Shown one piece after another: positions 12,027-27,000 of a stretch of DNA of 64,000 bases. Each line of letters starts with the position of its first letter. Position 1 is the first letter of the stretch. The position numbers and the translations under genes are program-made. The notes beneath the pieces were generated by a model. That model did no database searches, was not told the DNA's origin, and saw only the letters and a program-made list of their open reading frames with translations. Source of the DNA: Patiria miniata (Eukaryota; Echinodermata; Asteroidea; Valvatida; Asterinidae); NCBI RefSeq assembly GCF_015706575.1, contig NW_024037056.1, forward strand, positions 15,489,405 to 15,553,404, written 5' to 3'.

Positions 12027-15000
12027 CTGCACAAAGAAATATTTTTTTAAAAAAACACAAACACAAATCAGAAAAAAAAACAGGACAATATTCATTCCCT
12101 ATAAAAATAAACGTTTCCGAAACATGTTGGGCAATGTTGTTCTTCGGCTCCCAAGGGCGGATCCAGAACACATTTGGGGGGGGGGGACCAACATTGTTTT
12201 TGTTCCCCGAAAGAGTCGGTACAAAAATGTTCCGCCCCGAATTTAATATGAAAAGCAATGGGGGGCAGGATTCTTCGTCGCATTGGTGCATTGTGGCGCA
12301 ATTTTAATGATCTACGCAGTTGCTGCCTTCTTGCGCCTTTTAAAGTGATTTTAAAAAAATGGGTTTCTTTTTTTTAGGTGGGTGGGTAGGGGGGCATGGC
12401 CCCCGTTGCCGCACCCCCCCCCCCATCCGTCGCTGACCGCTCCTTTTGTATGGAATTACCACAACTTTAATTCGAGTAAAATTTTACCAACTCTTGAGAA
12501 AATAATTGCAAAAAAACCAGAAACTATTGATTATTACAATAACCGCAGAAGAATAAACCACAAAATAGAAAAAAAATAGTTAGCGAAAGAATTTTGGATA
12601 TACTGCGATTGTACTCCTCAATTGTAATGAAAGTAACTGTTGTTATTAAATTCAAGTAAAGGTTTTCCAAAGTTGGGAAGATATTGGCCAAAAATAATCG
12701 ACATGTTCATATCTTGACCAACGTTTGGCTTGAAGTTCAGCAGTACTGCTCAATTCTGTAGGGTGCCAATTTGAATCGGTTCTTTTTCTTTATTTACATG
12801 ATGAAGAGTAATTATTTATCCATAATCTAAATATTTAGGGCCTATCCATATATTCACCCATGACTTACGAGTTTTTACAACCAACAAATACAGCTCTCTG
12901 ACATCGGTTCTTTTTTTTTTTAGCCTGTCCGGTTTTGGACACTGTATGCGCTCATCACCCAACGCCCGTTTAGTTCACACTTCCCAATTACGAATCACCA
13001 TTTTTTGCCGTTTCTATTGTCGCTTGCAAATTTGTGCAGAATAAACAACGTGACTGCTACAATAGAGAGCCCAGCAGCTGAACAATATTCACAACAAGAG
13101 ATAGAACTTCAATTTTCAATTTTCTTCACAGCGCGGGATATGGGAAATTAAAATTAAAGTTGGCCTGCACTTTGTTGAGAAGAACGAGACATCGGGTTTG
13201 TATGATACTGGCCGTGGTATGCGGAGATACTCTGCTGTAAACTGTCGAGTGACAAACGACCGTTGCATGTTGACATAAAAGGCGGGCTTTAAATTAGCTC
13301 CTGGGGCTGTGACATTTGGCGGAATGTCAAAGTGTTTATTATTCCCAGAAATCTAAACTCCATCATTCTTAAAATGATGTCTTCATTTCATTTGGGGGGG
13401 GGGGAAATTAAATCCAACATGCCCAATTGTGTCATTGAACTTTAAGGAAACGTACACGCGGTCCCGGTGTCATATAAAATTTGGACTCCTATGAAATCTC
13501 TTTCCATTTACTGTGGCTCTAACCCTCACCTCGTGAACTGTGCGTTCACTGGGGCATGCGCAATACAACCATAAGACTGTATATCGTGGAGTCCAAATTT
13601 CATGCTACACCGGTAGGCATGCCCGAGCAGATGGGAGTTGTATACGCGTGGTGAAGATTTAATACAATCACAAGTCATAAATCAGGGTTGGTTAATGACC
13701 CAATTTGTCAGCAGCTCCCGATTGTCTACGGCTGTTTGATCCGATTTGTCTACGGCTGTTTCGTGTACGGTTCTTTATACTTACAAATCGTCGTGACGGT
13801 ATGTTCCCATCGGGAAAGTAACACCGAACGTGACGGCGACGATAATCAGCGGTGTACCTGAACGAGGGGGAAAAGATTTTTTTCTTTTTAGCGACAATTT
13901 ATTCTTTCAGTTTGTAAAAGTAGAAATATCCTCAAATTTCGGGATTGATGCAAAATCTCTGGGGTTCTTTCTTCCAAGATTCAAGACTGTAGTAAAATGT
14001 TCTCTTTTCTTTCTTTTATCTAAGCTCTGAAATGGCATGCCATTGGATAACCCGTAAAAGACTCACCCCAGGCGAAGGTGCAAGCCTTGAGCATGAACCT
14101 GGACTCCCTCCCCTTGAAGACCCGGACGAGGAGGAGGTACATATTGCGTGCCTCGACCCCCATCCAGCACATGGAGGCGAGCGTGAAGTAGTGGATGACG
14201 GCCGCGACGGCAGTGCAGATGGCCCCGTTGTTCGTGGCGTCGATGCCCGCTAGGAAAGCCACGTAGAGACACAGCAGGGCCATACACAGATGCATCAGGA
14301 TTTGGCGGGAACGGGTGGCGCGCAAATTTCTGCCAAAATAATCGGACAGATTAATCTGATTAAAACAAGTAGTAATTTCCCGTTTTATCATCTGTGTAAA
14401 AAAAATAGTGTTTTGTAGCTGCTCACACGTTTTTTGTTTTAATTTTAACCGAAAAAATAGAATTTGTTTTTTTATTTATTATTTTTCTGGCTAAACAAAA
14501 AATAGTCACTTTTGGACGCGACGTCGAACAAAAAAGTAAAACATCTGCCCACGTACGTGGCACGTTCAGTTATGGAACAAGTAATATCGAACTATTTGGG
14601 GGAAAATGGAAAAATGGAAAAAAAATGGGAAAAAAATACATGATAAAAAAGAAATCTATTTTTTGTTGAAATGCAAGGAGGAGCTTTCAGTCTTTTACTT
14701 GCACTGATAATGTCCCTTACCCAAACACAACAAACGTAAACAGAGTCAGAGAGACGCCCCCTATCGACAGAGCGCAGCCAACTGCGCTGATGAAATCCAG
14801 AAGGAACTGCGCGACTGGTGGTAGAGATTCATCCTTCATGCCCTATAAGGGAAAAAAAGGGGAAAAAATCTGATAAAGTTCCATCATATTTATATTTTTA
14901 TTTGAATAATTTGTGACGACGATTGGGTTGGTAGTTGTACAAGCTGTGCTCACGTGATTTTGAGCATGCGCAATAGACACATATAGAGAACAATAGCTAA

Positions 15001-18000
15001 AACTGAGATTGGTATTTTTAAAGCTCTGACAGGATATTCTACATGTCACTTGGTTGTCAGTCGGTCGGTCGGTCTGTCTGTCCCGAGAATTGACCAAAAA
15101 TATGGTGTTCCATATGTGCCATGCTTCGCATTTTTCGGCGTCGCATTTTTTTCAGCTCTGGCAGGGATCATTTTGATCGATTTCATGCAAGACTTCTTAC
15201 AACACGACCACAGCTTATTGTGCACTCGCACTTATTTACTGAAACTTCACTTTCGGCTTCGTGTAAAAGTGAAGTTTTCTACACCAAGACTGACCCCCAA
15301 GTTAACTTTGTTATCAATCACTAATAAAAGATGCAGGGTTTATGTTTTTTTAGTTTTAAATGACTTTTATGGAATTTTCATGGGGCTTATTTAATCTCAG
15401 ACCTGAATCAAGACTAGGCGGTTAAAGCATCACCTACCATAAGCACAGCGAAGTTTGTGAGATGGTAACAATGGCATATGATACGGCCATCCTTGAACCC
15501 AGCGTACGTGCATCCGTCTGACGACCAATCACCAGTGCCGTTGTCCAGACTAAAATCCCAGAACACGCACTGCGCAACTCCAATAGACTCATTCCAGTCC
15601 TTCAATTAAACCAAAAATATGCAAAAGAAGAAAACGTCATTAGAATAATTAAATAGTTGCAAGTTGAAATATTACTATCATAATTTAATTCAAATTGAAT
15701 AAATGATTGAGGTAGAAATTAAAATCACAAGTCTCTAAATTCCACAAACCTGGTGAGGAGTAAATTCCACGACCACCGGCTGAGACAGGTTCCGCAGCTG
15801 AACGCCCTCAACGGTGGCAGAGATGACACGACCGGAAGTGAAATAGTCACCGGAAGTATTCCGGGAAGCGAGCACGCGGCTGGCGTTCTTCGCGGGAAAC
15901 AGGCCGTCGCTCTGGTACATGACGAAGCTTATACGTAGCGGCACTGGACTCCCTGACAAGAAAAAGGCGTGCGAACAAATTGACAAACTTGCAGCGCCCT
16001 CAATCAACAGCGTCCTCAATCGACAGCGATCGATCGGCATTTTTTGTTGTGACAGGTGACATGTAATTATAGTTTCAAGTAAACATGTAAGCTCCATCCA
16101 TGAAGGATGTCTAGTTGAGTGGATAATTATTGGGAAATGATGGCATGTGTTTACGTTCTGATAGGGCTTTGAATTATGTATCTCCAAGGTGATATCAGGT
16201 GGCACGCGTGATGACGTTATCATGACCTCATTTAAATTCGGGCTATGACTGTCCCTCATAATGACGTCAACATTTGTCATAGCTCAGTACGTACCAACTA
16301 TAGTTACAACCAAATAAAACCTAATGCTGTTCATATTAAAACAAATAAGCATCCGCAGAACAAGGAAGGCGGTAGCAATAAAATAGGTGTATAAACTGGA
16401 TTTGAGGAAACGGTGACCCAATCTAGACCAGCGGAAATGTTTTTGGTTTTTTTCAGATGAGACTTCCGAACTGTTTGTGACGTAGCCCCTATGAATCCGT
16501 TGAGACAACATCATTAAGTTGTTTTTGTGGTTAGCCTCGAACCCACGTCTGTGCGGTTGCGGTTGGCGTGTGTGTACTGCACTGACTCACTAACCTTGAT
16601 ATTTAAAAGTAAACACCGAGCCTACGGGAAAATTGCTTTTTCCGGATTCAGTGTTTGTTCAAAAAAAGTACAAAACACACTAAAAGCTTTAAATGGTACA
16701 AAGCATTCGTGGCAGACTGACCCGATGAACAATAACTTTTTGTCACGAATGTCTAATTAGTGAACTCATTTGAAAATTACATATTTTTTTTACCAAATCC
16801 GAGACTATTTGCCACTGCAGTTCCAATATCAGCCGGCATGGTTATTGCTGTGTCGATCGGCCACGACATACCACGGGAGTCCCCCCTCTCTCTTTTTGGT
16901 ACGATCCGCACACCCCCGTCCTGCAGAATGGAGGTGTCTGGGTCATCCGCGTCCAATACGGACAAGAACTGGGTTTCCTCGTCTTGTTGGTAGGGCTGCA
17001 GCGTGACGACGTTGACAGCCAGACTGCGTTCCGTGACCTCCAGAAAGTTGAGGTCACGTGTAACCAATGAGATTTGAGCTTCAAGAGACTGGACAATGCT
17101 GGAGGAGGCCCTACTGCTTGAGGGCGCTTCCTCGCCCGTCGATGCACTGTAGGTGACGTCATGCTCGCTGACTGACGTAATAACGCTGTTGACTGTTTCA
17201 ATAACAGCTTTTGTAACCTATAATTGGTGACAGGAAATTTAAAAAATGTCAATAAATAATTGTCAATTTTTTAATACAATATTGAGCTATATCCGTTTGC
17301 AGCCCGAAGGCGACTTTTTTTATCATGATCGTTACCTCAAGTAACGGCGACCCTGCCTCGACTATATTCTGCAAGATGCTGGCGACGGGTTCGAGGTTGT
17401 CTGCGAGCTCTGACGTCATGTTTGAGACAGTCTTGGCTACGGCCTGGGAAACCTCCATGACGTTCCCTTCACCAATGGAAACCTGTTGGTGTCAAAGGTC
17501 AAAAGTATTCGTTATTAAATTTGACATCCTCGCTATCTTGATAAAGTGCGTTATCGACGCGCATGCGCGTTGATATCAGGTAGGCCCACAGCACTCAAAA
17601 TGACTGATAAATTGAGTAATTACGAGTATTTACTAGAAAAATCATTGCTTCTCTTTTAATCATTAATCACTCTTAATTGTTCATTAAGCTTAAAAATATA
17701 GCTTAATTTGAGTGGAGGTTAATTGATATGTAGCTGCTGCCACCAAGTGTCACAAAATCGCCAACGAACGCAGACTGCGCATGCTCTGCAGACTTGTTTA
17801 CGTACCTTCCGGAGATCGTCTAGATCGACTGAGTCTCTGACCGCACCACAGTCGTTAAGTCTCGGCTCACGCCACACCGCACCCCGATTCTCGTCCGGTA
17901 CGCACTCACGCAATGCACGTATGCTGCCAGCTACAACGGAACGATTTGAAATGAGACTCATTTGGGCGAGGAAGGAAGAAGGAAGTCAACGCCAGTTCGC

Positions 18001-21000
18001 ATGCACAAGATGTTGCCACGATGTGAGCTGTTCGAATGTGTAAATCATGCACACAAGAATGTCCAGTTTGTGAATGTTGAACGTGTTTTGGAGCTTGTTC
18101 AGTTAACCAGAAATGTTGTGAAAAAGCTTAAGAACGAAAGAAAGGTAAAATCGCCATTCACATTTATTTTGTTTCACATCTTCATGTTTTCATGTTAAAT
18201 ATATATATACAGCCTCTTAAGATTGGTTAACATAACCAATCATTGGTTCAAATAACCAACAATTGGTTAAAATGTGTCTAACCAATCGATTGGGTGGACA
18301 CATATTACCCACTTGTTGGTTATTTCAACCAATTTATTTAACCAATCTGTTTTAGAGTATATTTACCGTTTTCAGTATAGACGGAGCATCGCTCGCGTGA
18401 AGGCACCAGATCGTGCGGAAGGGCGGATGTCCAAGTCAAAATCCCCTCAGAATATGGAGTGATCTCTGCCTGACATTGGGCTGTGTTGAGAAAACAAAAC
18501 TACGACATAAGTAATACCACGACATTATCCAAAACAAGCGACTGGTTTTGTGAAGCAAGCGAGGTGTTTGTGTTTCTAATTAGGCACTTTAATTTGGCCA
18601 ATTGTAGGTACCTGCTCAGCTATGCACTGAAATCTGCCAAGCAAATTAAGATATCTTTCTGAGAAGAAAACGGTCGTATGTTAAATGCCATTCTATTGCT
18701 GTTATTTATTTCTGGTAATGAAACCAAGGATTCCTCAAAAGCGCCCAATAGGTACTGTAGCTCGCAAGCCTAAAGAAACCTGTGGAGAGAAGACAATGAG
18801 AAGAAATTACAGTTTTTAAAGTGGGAGGAAAACCCCAGAATGATATTTTAGGAAAATTCCCACGGAATCGGGTAGGGACTGAAAACCCAATGCACATGTT
18901 GGTCCAGGCGGGATTCGAGCCCGGGTCACAGCGATGGACTAAGGCGAGGAAAGAACCGCTACGCCAACCTGACTGCCCAAAAAATGCCATGAGAGTATGT
19001 TGCGTGAGTGAAGCACAGCTTAATATTAAACTATTGCTCAGCAAAATATGTAAACCAGCGAAACTCAGCAGAGAACCAGTGAATAGTGATGTACTTTGCA
19101 TGGCGTGTGTTGCCGATGACCAGCTTCGTCTATTTTACGTTCATCGTTAGGCCCCTAATTTACATGTGCTTTGCAGCCCCAACAAGTTTGACCGTAGGGT
19201 ACCAGCCAATACCAGCGTGTGATGTACACTGTCTTTGACTGGTACTCTGTTGAATCGCTAAGCATTTTATTTCCTGCTTACTGGGTGCGTTCGAGTAGCT
19301 CAACCGGATCGACTCTGGTAAAGGCACACGGGGGGAGCACGGACATCCGGGCTAATCGAACACTCAACCGAGGGCCATCACGATCCTCACGTGTTGTCCG
19401 TAGATAGCCGCGGTCGTAGCCACTGACAAAATGCCAGTTTTGGACTGGGTTTTAGTTTCAGATACTGATTCCACCACTGACTCTGCTCCACGAGCAGGGT
19501 CTGTGCGGGTGGCTGACCCGGGTGAGCCCGAGAATGACGTGAGATCTCATCGAACGGCACGGGGCTGACCCGTGTCGACCCGGGTGAGCTAAACGAACGC
19601 ACCCACAGCAAGTCCACCCACCTATCTTGACCGTCACGTTGAAGCTGCACGTGCCGTTATTCCCAGCCGGGTCCGAGGCGGTGTATGTCACCGTGTGGGT
19701 CCCGAGACCGAACCGCTGGCCGGGCGTGTGCGACGGTACGGTCGGGCCGACGATATCGATGTTGTCCCCGGGGAGCGGTTGGTTCCAGTACACCGGTACC
19801 TCGGACTCGTTGCGGCCTAGGTACCGGGTCTGACTGGCTGGGCAGTCCGAAAACGTAGGCGAGACTTCATCTGTTACAAACAAACATCAGTTTAAAAATA
19901 TATATATCCAAGGAAAGTGTTATTTTGCACACATTCTTGACGTAACAATCAGAAAGGAACCTTGAAATTTATAAGAAATAAGTTCCTTAAAAAAGGAACT
20001 ATGGCTGGTTAATATGGCTGCACACAGACGCATGCGCTCTACTACGTAAAACCCGGAGGTCCCATTTGAAATGGCTTCGAACTGAGACATTTTTTTGATA
20101 TTTTTGATAGTTCTCTATGATTGATTACCATTGGTATTGAACCTGACGTGTTTCAACTGCAAATTGGGGGACCAAAGAGTTGCAAGTGTGGTACCAAGCA
20201 CCCGCAAAATCTCACGAGGTTTCAATGGTTCGTATCGGCCATGTTTGGAAGACTGGGGGCGAACTGGTCAAAAAGCGACAATGTACGCTGTCCAGTCCGT
20301 ATAATAGAAATCAGTGGCGCGTACCCTTACCAAGAACGATAACCTGAAATACACAAAAGTTCTCGTTTCCGAACGTGTCCCGCGCGATGTAAGAGACATC
20401 AGTGATGCCGAAGTTGAACAAGTCTCCCGGCGCGTGCGAGTTGACCAGACTATACCTCCCCGTGTTGTCCGTGACGTTGGGTTCGGTCCAGTTGACTCGT
20501 ATTGAGTCCATGGACTGGGCAGTCAGGCTGGCCGTGACGGGCTGGGGGCAGTTGTGGACGACCGGCGGCTCAAGGTCTGGAGGGAGTTGCGAGATGATAA
20601 TAAAGAGAAGATTCAAATCAATTCATGAGGGGTGAACAACTGTTTCACGATCAGTTCCACGATCACTCGTTATTTTGAAAGATGATCACCACATTTTGGT
20701 AATGTGTGCCGGCAAGTTGTTTGTGTTCAATGAAAACAACCATTCCTCTGGGTTTTTTAAGAATTTTTTTAGTAGTGCCCAGCAGTTCTAGGAGAGCCTA
20801 GTCTAGGAGAGCCCCTAGACCATAGATATAGAATAAAAAGTTGCCCTAGACACAAGAAATGTTTCTTTTTGGGCAATCCTTCGGAGTACGTGCGACGCGC
20901 ACACCAATCTCCTTATAAGGTAAGGAGTTGTAGAGGGACATTTCATATTATTCAGAGGGGTGTTTCATAAAACATGAAGTAAAATTGTTGAACAAAATGG

Positions 21001-24000
21001 TTGGCAACGTCTAGTTATTGACTTTTTTATTTTTGGAACGAAAGTATTTGTTACGACAGCTTTTTATCCAACCTTTAACGGAGACTGTGAAGTTGCAGAA
21101 TTCCACGTTGCCCGATTTGTCCCGAGCCACGAACGAGACCAGCGTGTCCCCTACGGGAAAAGCCACGCCGGACTGGTAGTTCCCCGCAGGCGCCGAAACG
21201 ACGCGGGAGTTGTCAAGGGCAACGATGGGTTCCCACGTGACCACGGCCGTAGCAACGCCCGTGTCCGTGCGCACCTCGATGTCGTCATCAGGACACGAAA
21301 TAAAAGTTGGGTTTTCCTCATCTGAATATTGAAAAAAACCAATGTGAGTATAAATTAAAACTTCTTCTGAAATCAAGGCATTACTGAGGATGACGAACTT
21401 TCTCAATACATTTACAGGAGTTGCCCCTAGAGGGCGCCCTTACCAATTACGGTGACCGTGAATCTGCAAATGTCAACCTCGTTCCCATCAGTGTCAGAAG
21501 TGTACACGACCGTTGTTTCTCCGATGGGAAATTCGTCCCCTGGTGAGTGCGTCTTGTTGTACTCGGTTATCCCAATGGCCGTCTGCAAGGTTGAAAGAAA
21601 GGTCAATGTGAAAGGAGGCCCTCTGTTGGTGCGAGTTTGTTAGTTGCGTATGCCTTGATTTCTTTTGCAATTCGTTGTGTGTAATGAGGTAATTTCTTTT
21701 AAGAATTCATTAGTGCTCCTGTATTGTCCAGTTTCTCATCGCCCTATTTTGCTCTCAAGGCTTTTGTACAGTTAGGAAAATGCATGTTCCATCGTTTACG
21801 TACAATAAGTAAATAGCGCCCTGTACCACCATGCTACAAACACAAACGCCCTCTACAGGTGAGTAACTAAATGATGAACTTGTGCCGCCACCTTGCTAAC
21901 TCCTTATGACTCGTACAGAGTGTCGGAATACTTTTGGTTGATTCGAAGGCGATTATAATTACAAAAATGCAGCACAACGCCTTGAGGGAAGACTAAGGTG
22001 CACATTGAAAAACTGTTAATCATGATTACACCGGTTAAGCACGTACGTGCAGTGTAGGCTCCAGCCAAGTCACTCTTGCCACCGCCTCACCCGGCTCCGT
22101 GGCTTGCACGATGTCACTCGGGCAGTCCATGCTCGCCAAACTGACCTCTGTTAAATTTAAAGAAGACAGCTGAAATGGGCCGTATTCACGAGTGAGTCGG
22201 TCATATGGAATTGAAAGTGCGGTAAATTAATCTTCATTTTTGGAACTTGCGAAGAAAATTGCACGCAAGTAAATTACTCATTAATTCAAGTCTGCTCGAT
22301 CCAATGAATAATTTAATATTGGTAATTAAGCATTCACTAATATTTTAAGCAAGATTAACAAAAATGAGAGTAAAATAAGGCTGCATAGATAGTAAGGCAC
22401 CTTTTCATTGAACAGTTAACAATTTATGAAATGCATGCAGGGAACTCGACAAAAATGGCCAACTCGTGCATAAGGCCCATTAATGATGCCAGTTAACAAC
22501 ACAGTGATGAAATACGAGTTTTTTCTTTAACCAAATACAAAAAAAAAACAAGGATATGAAGATAGCGCCCTCTTGTCAACGATGGTGGCGCCCTTCACAA
22601 AACCCGTTAACAATATTTTGTCACAGGCGAGGTCAAGGAAACCAGGTCGTGCACATTAATAGTACTACAGTCTACAATCCTTTAGCAGGGAAACGAGTAT
22701 TTATTACCAACACGAAAATAATTGTGAAAAATACGTGCAGGAGTGCACATTGCTTTGATCTAGTATTTTGTGGTACGGTGGCCCTGTTATACAATCGTTG
22801 ATACTAAAAATAAAATTCATTATTGCAATAAGGAGTTGATTCTTTATGAGAAGCCAGGCAGGAGTACGATGTCCGGAGTATGACATTAAACTACTGTGCC
22901 GCCCATAACATGGAAAAATTGGGGGACTGTTAAGACGTTGGTGGCAGCAAACAAATCGGTCCTTTTTCCATTGTTTGCATCATATTGAGCATCCGTGCTT
23001 TAGATTTAAAGTGACGTAACAATTAAAAGGGACCGGTATGTTTGCCGCCACCAATGTCTCAAAAGTCTCTCATTGTGACCTTTGACTGCTTCCTATGGAC
23101 GAGAGAGGGCGCTACATCGTGACACCTTACCGTAGAAATCGATCCGTAGATGGGTGGGCGGATTGTTGGCCACGGCCTTCCGGCAGCCGAACTGGCCGGA
23201 GTCAGTTGCTAGGACGGGGTTGAGTGTCATGATCGCCACGCGGTTAGCATCGCCTCGAATGTCACGAACCCGTACTCGGGAATTGTCCACCTAAAATACC
23301 CAAATATCGCAAAAACCTTTTTTTTGTGTGTTAATGCTGATGAGGGACTTGAGTCGAGTCATATCTGCTCTCACTGATCGAAGGGCGGATCAAAAACACA
23401 ATTTTTTCGGTGGGGGGGTCCCCGAAAAAGTTGGTCAACAATTTTACGGCGTGGGGTTCAGGGCCCGCCGGGGCCTCGAAAATTGTTTGGATTTTAAATG
23501 TTCTTAGCAGCTGCGTGAAATTGGGCCCTGATATTGTGACTCGGACTCGAGTCGGACTCAACAATTTTACGGCGTGGGGTTCAGGGCCCGCCGGGGCTTC
23601 GAAAATTGTTTCTTACCTGAATGTGTGGGGCCTCCAGCTCCGGTGTCTTCTGGGCGATCGTGCAGTGGATCTCTACCGAGTCTGTGGTTGGTGTGACGTA
23701 GATGGACAGAGAACCTGCTGATGTGACGCGCTGGACAGCGCCCCCACTGACGCTGATCTGTTGATTGACTTCCCCTATAGCGAATGGAGATTTTATCTGC
23801 AATTGTCGTTTTTCACTTCTTTTAAAGGGTGATCCTATCTCGAGCAGAGTAATGCAAATCGCCAACATTTTCGAAAAACCCAACCAACATTACCTCCACC
23901 AAACGATCGTCAATCGTCGACCCTATTGTCCTCTATTGTTTAATGCCCCCTATTGAATACAAAAACCAACTCAACCCAACCCATCCCAACCAAAACCCAA

Positions 24001-27000
24001 CTCAACCCAACCCAACCCAACCCAACCCAACTCAAACCCAGCTCAACTCAACCCAACCAACCCAACCCAAACCAACCCAACCCAACCCAACCCAACCCAA
24101 CCCAACCCAACTCAAACCCAGCTCAACTCAACCCAACCCAACCCAACCCAACCCAACACAACACAACCCAACCCAACCCAACCCAACCCAACCTAACCCA
24201 ACCCAACCCAACCCAACCCAACCCAACCCAACCCCAACCCAACCCAACCCAACCCATCCCAACCTAACCCAACCCAACCCAACCCAACCCAACCCAACAC
24301 AACCCAACCCAACCCAACCCAACCCAACCTAACCCAACCCAACCCAACCCAACCCAACCCCAACCCAACCCAACCCAACCCATCCCAACCCAACCCAACC
24401 CAACCCAACTCAAACCCAGCTCAACTCAACCCAACCCAACCCAACCCAACACAACACAACCCAACCCAACCCAACACAACCCATCCCAACCCAACCCAAC
24501 CCAACCCAACCCAACTCAAACCCAGCTCAACTCAACCAACCAACCAAACCCAACCCAACCCAACCAAACCCAACCAAACCAAATCCAACCAAACCAAATC
24601 TAACCCAACCCAACCCAACCCAAAATCAACCCAATTCAACCCATCCCAGCAACCCAACCGAACCGAACCCAACCCAACCCAACCCAACCCTAACCAAACC
24701 AAACCCAAATCTTAACCCAACCAAACCCCAACTTAACCCAACCCAACCCAACCCCAATCTTAACCCAACCCAACCCGACCCAACCCAGTCTAGCCCAACC
24801 CAACCCCAATCTTAAAACCCAACCCAACCCAAACCACACCCCAACAAACTATACACCAAATTATACCAGATTTAATCAAACTAATTTTCACGTTAATAAA
24901 GAATTAGATAAAATACAAATGAGGAAATAAAAACAAAAGTAGTAAAGCCCTTTACAAAACTTAAAACAAAAACCGTTGGAAACAATAAGGGATCGGGAAA
25001 ATAAGCCAACAAATCAAAACTTACGACAAGTTGGCGACTGGCCACCCCACTTTCCATCAGCCCTACACACCCGGCCATTCAAGTTCCCTGTAAGACGCAT
25101 ACCCCCGGGGTCGCTACACTGAGCCGTGATACGGGAGTCCACGGGATAGGCAATCACACTGTGCGTGCTGATGTCGACTCCGTTGATAAACTGCACGAGT
25201 CCGTCCTGTGGCGGCGGGGGCGGGCACCCCGTAACCGGGTCGCTTTGGCTGTAAACTGTTTAAAAGAAATATGGTAATTTTATCTTTTCCGAAATTAGGT
25301 TGGTCAAATTTGTTTGGGTAAGGTACCTCTTGCACCAACAATAACCAAAGTTACAATCATTTTGGCCATCTAAGTATGCTATTTCTATGGTTGACCACAT
25401 AACAACATTTGCTTTATACCATTTTGTGACTATCGGACAAAGTAGTGAACGCATACATGATTATTATGACATTTTTTCCTGATTTACACTTTTTAAATGA
25501 AAGAAAATGGGTTTTGTCTCTTGTCTTTATAATTAGACTCGTTTTGCCATGCATCAGTTTACAAAAGAAAACTACCAAACAAGACACATTTTTCCGCGGA
25601 TCATCTAAAAATAGCACCCATTGACGTCAAACACAGGACAAGCTCTCTCTTTTGGCGCGTAAACAGGACGAGACATTTTTCCGCCATATTTTTTTCTCGA
25701 TTAGGCACTTTTGGCAAAGTGCAGGTGGCGGTAGCTCACGCAATGTGGTCATAACGGAAGGAAGGCTGGAAACAATAAGTGTCATTCGAAGTCTGGAAAG
25801 CTTCCCAAAATAACAACCTCATCAAACTCGTTTTGTCAGTCAATTATTGTTCGTAAATATCTAAGACAGTTAATCGATTCATATTGGTCGAGAGTGAGTA
25901 TTTCACAGTTTTAAGTTCGCAGTACACCAGCACAGCTGCGTTCTGCGGCACTCGCGCAGTACGCGCGCGCGACGCGCTCGCCAATCTCCATATAAAGTAG
26001 TTGTTTACGACTTTTTCGCGAGATGGATGTACCATAATATAGCCAGAAGGGTGTTTCATAAAACATGAAATAGGCCTAAACTTTTGGAACAAAATCGTTG
26101 CAACGTTATAATTTTTCACTTGTTTTTGATTTTTGGACCGAAAAGTTTTGATTTTTTGACCGAAAAGGTATTTATGATTCGGAATAAATGCTTGGCCGGT
26201 ATTAAACACCATGTTTAAGACTGAGTGGAGTCTGGACTCTGGTAATTACCCTCGCCTTCGGGTCGGATAATTAGCAGCATCGAGACTTCAACCGGTCTTA
26301 AATAAAGTGTTTAAAACTGGCCAAGCACACATATATACCCTTAAAAAAGTTTTCAATAATTGACATTTAACAAAAACAAGTCAACTTGATTCTGTTTTCA
26401 AGCATTTACAAAAAGAAAAAACCAAACCAACATGTTAACTATTTAACAGAATCATGTTTCTAAACCACAGATTTATAAGCAATAAAATTCACAATATTAT
26501 GGTATTGCTTTACATGGAAATGCTCGCTTAAATGCTATTCTTATGAAACTTTTATTGTCGACAGAGCAATAAACTGAGAAATTATTTCCCTAAAATACAT
26601 TGCAGATCTTTTTTTTATCTAATTTAGACAAAGCTCTGACGTCACTCCAGCCTTGACAACAGGAAGGCTGCGTCGTTTCCTAAGAGTGGTGAGTCGTAGC
26701 CTTTTTTCCAGTCTATAATTTCTCTATACCTGCGCGTAGACGCGACCTCGTGGTTTCCGCAATGGGCTATATGCGTGCAACCTTTCGAGGTCAATCAACT
26801 TGTGGTTTTAATTGACTAATGGGCTTGTTGTTTGTTTTAGGTGTTTTTTCTGGTTTGTGGTATTAACTTGGGAGTTGTTGCGGCCTTTTGTTTGTAATGT
26901 TGATCAAAACAAAACTGATTAAAAAAAAAAAGTTTCAAGGATTTTAGGTATTTTAGGGAAGTAATTTAGGGGAGTCAGGTTGGCGCATTGGTTGTTTCCT

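Noticed and set aside
23943..24408. Thr-Gln-Pro-Asn repeat ORFs and Gly-Trp-Val-Leu repeats on the other strand
   Set aside because: Artefacts of the CCCAA pentamer, in every frame and on both strands.
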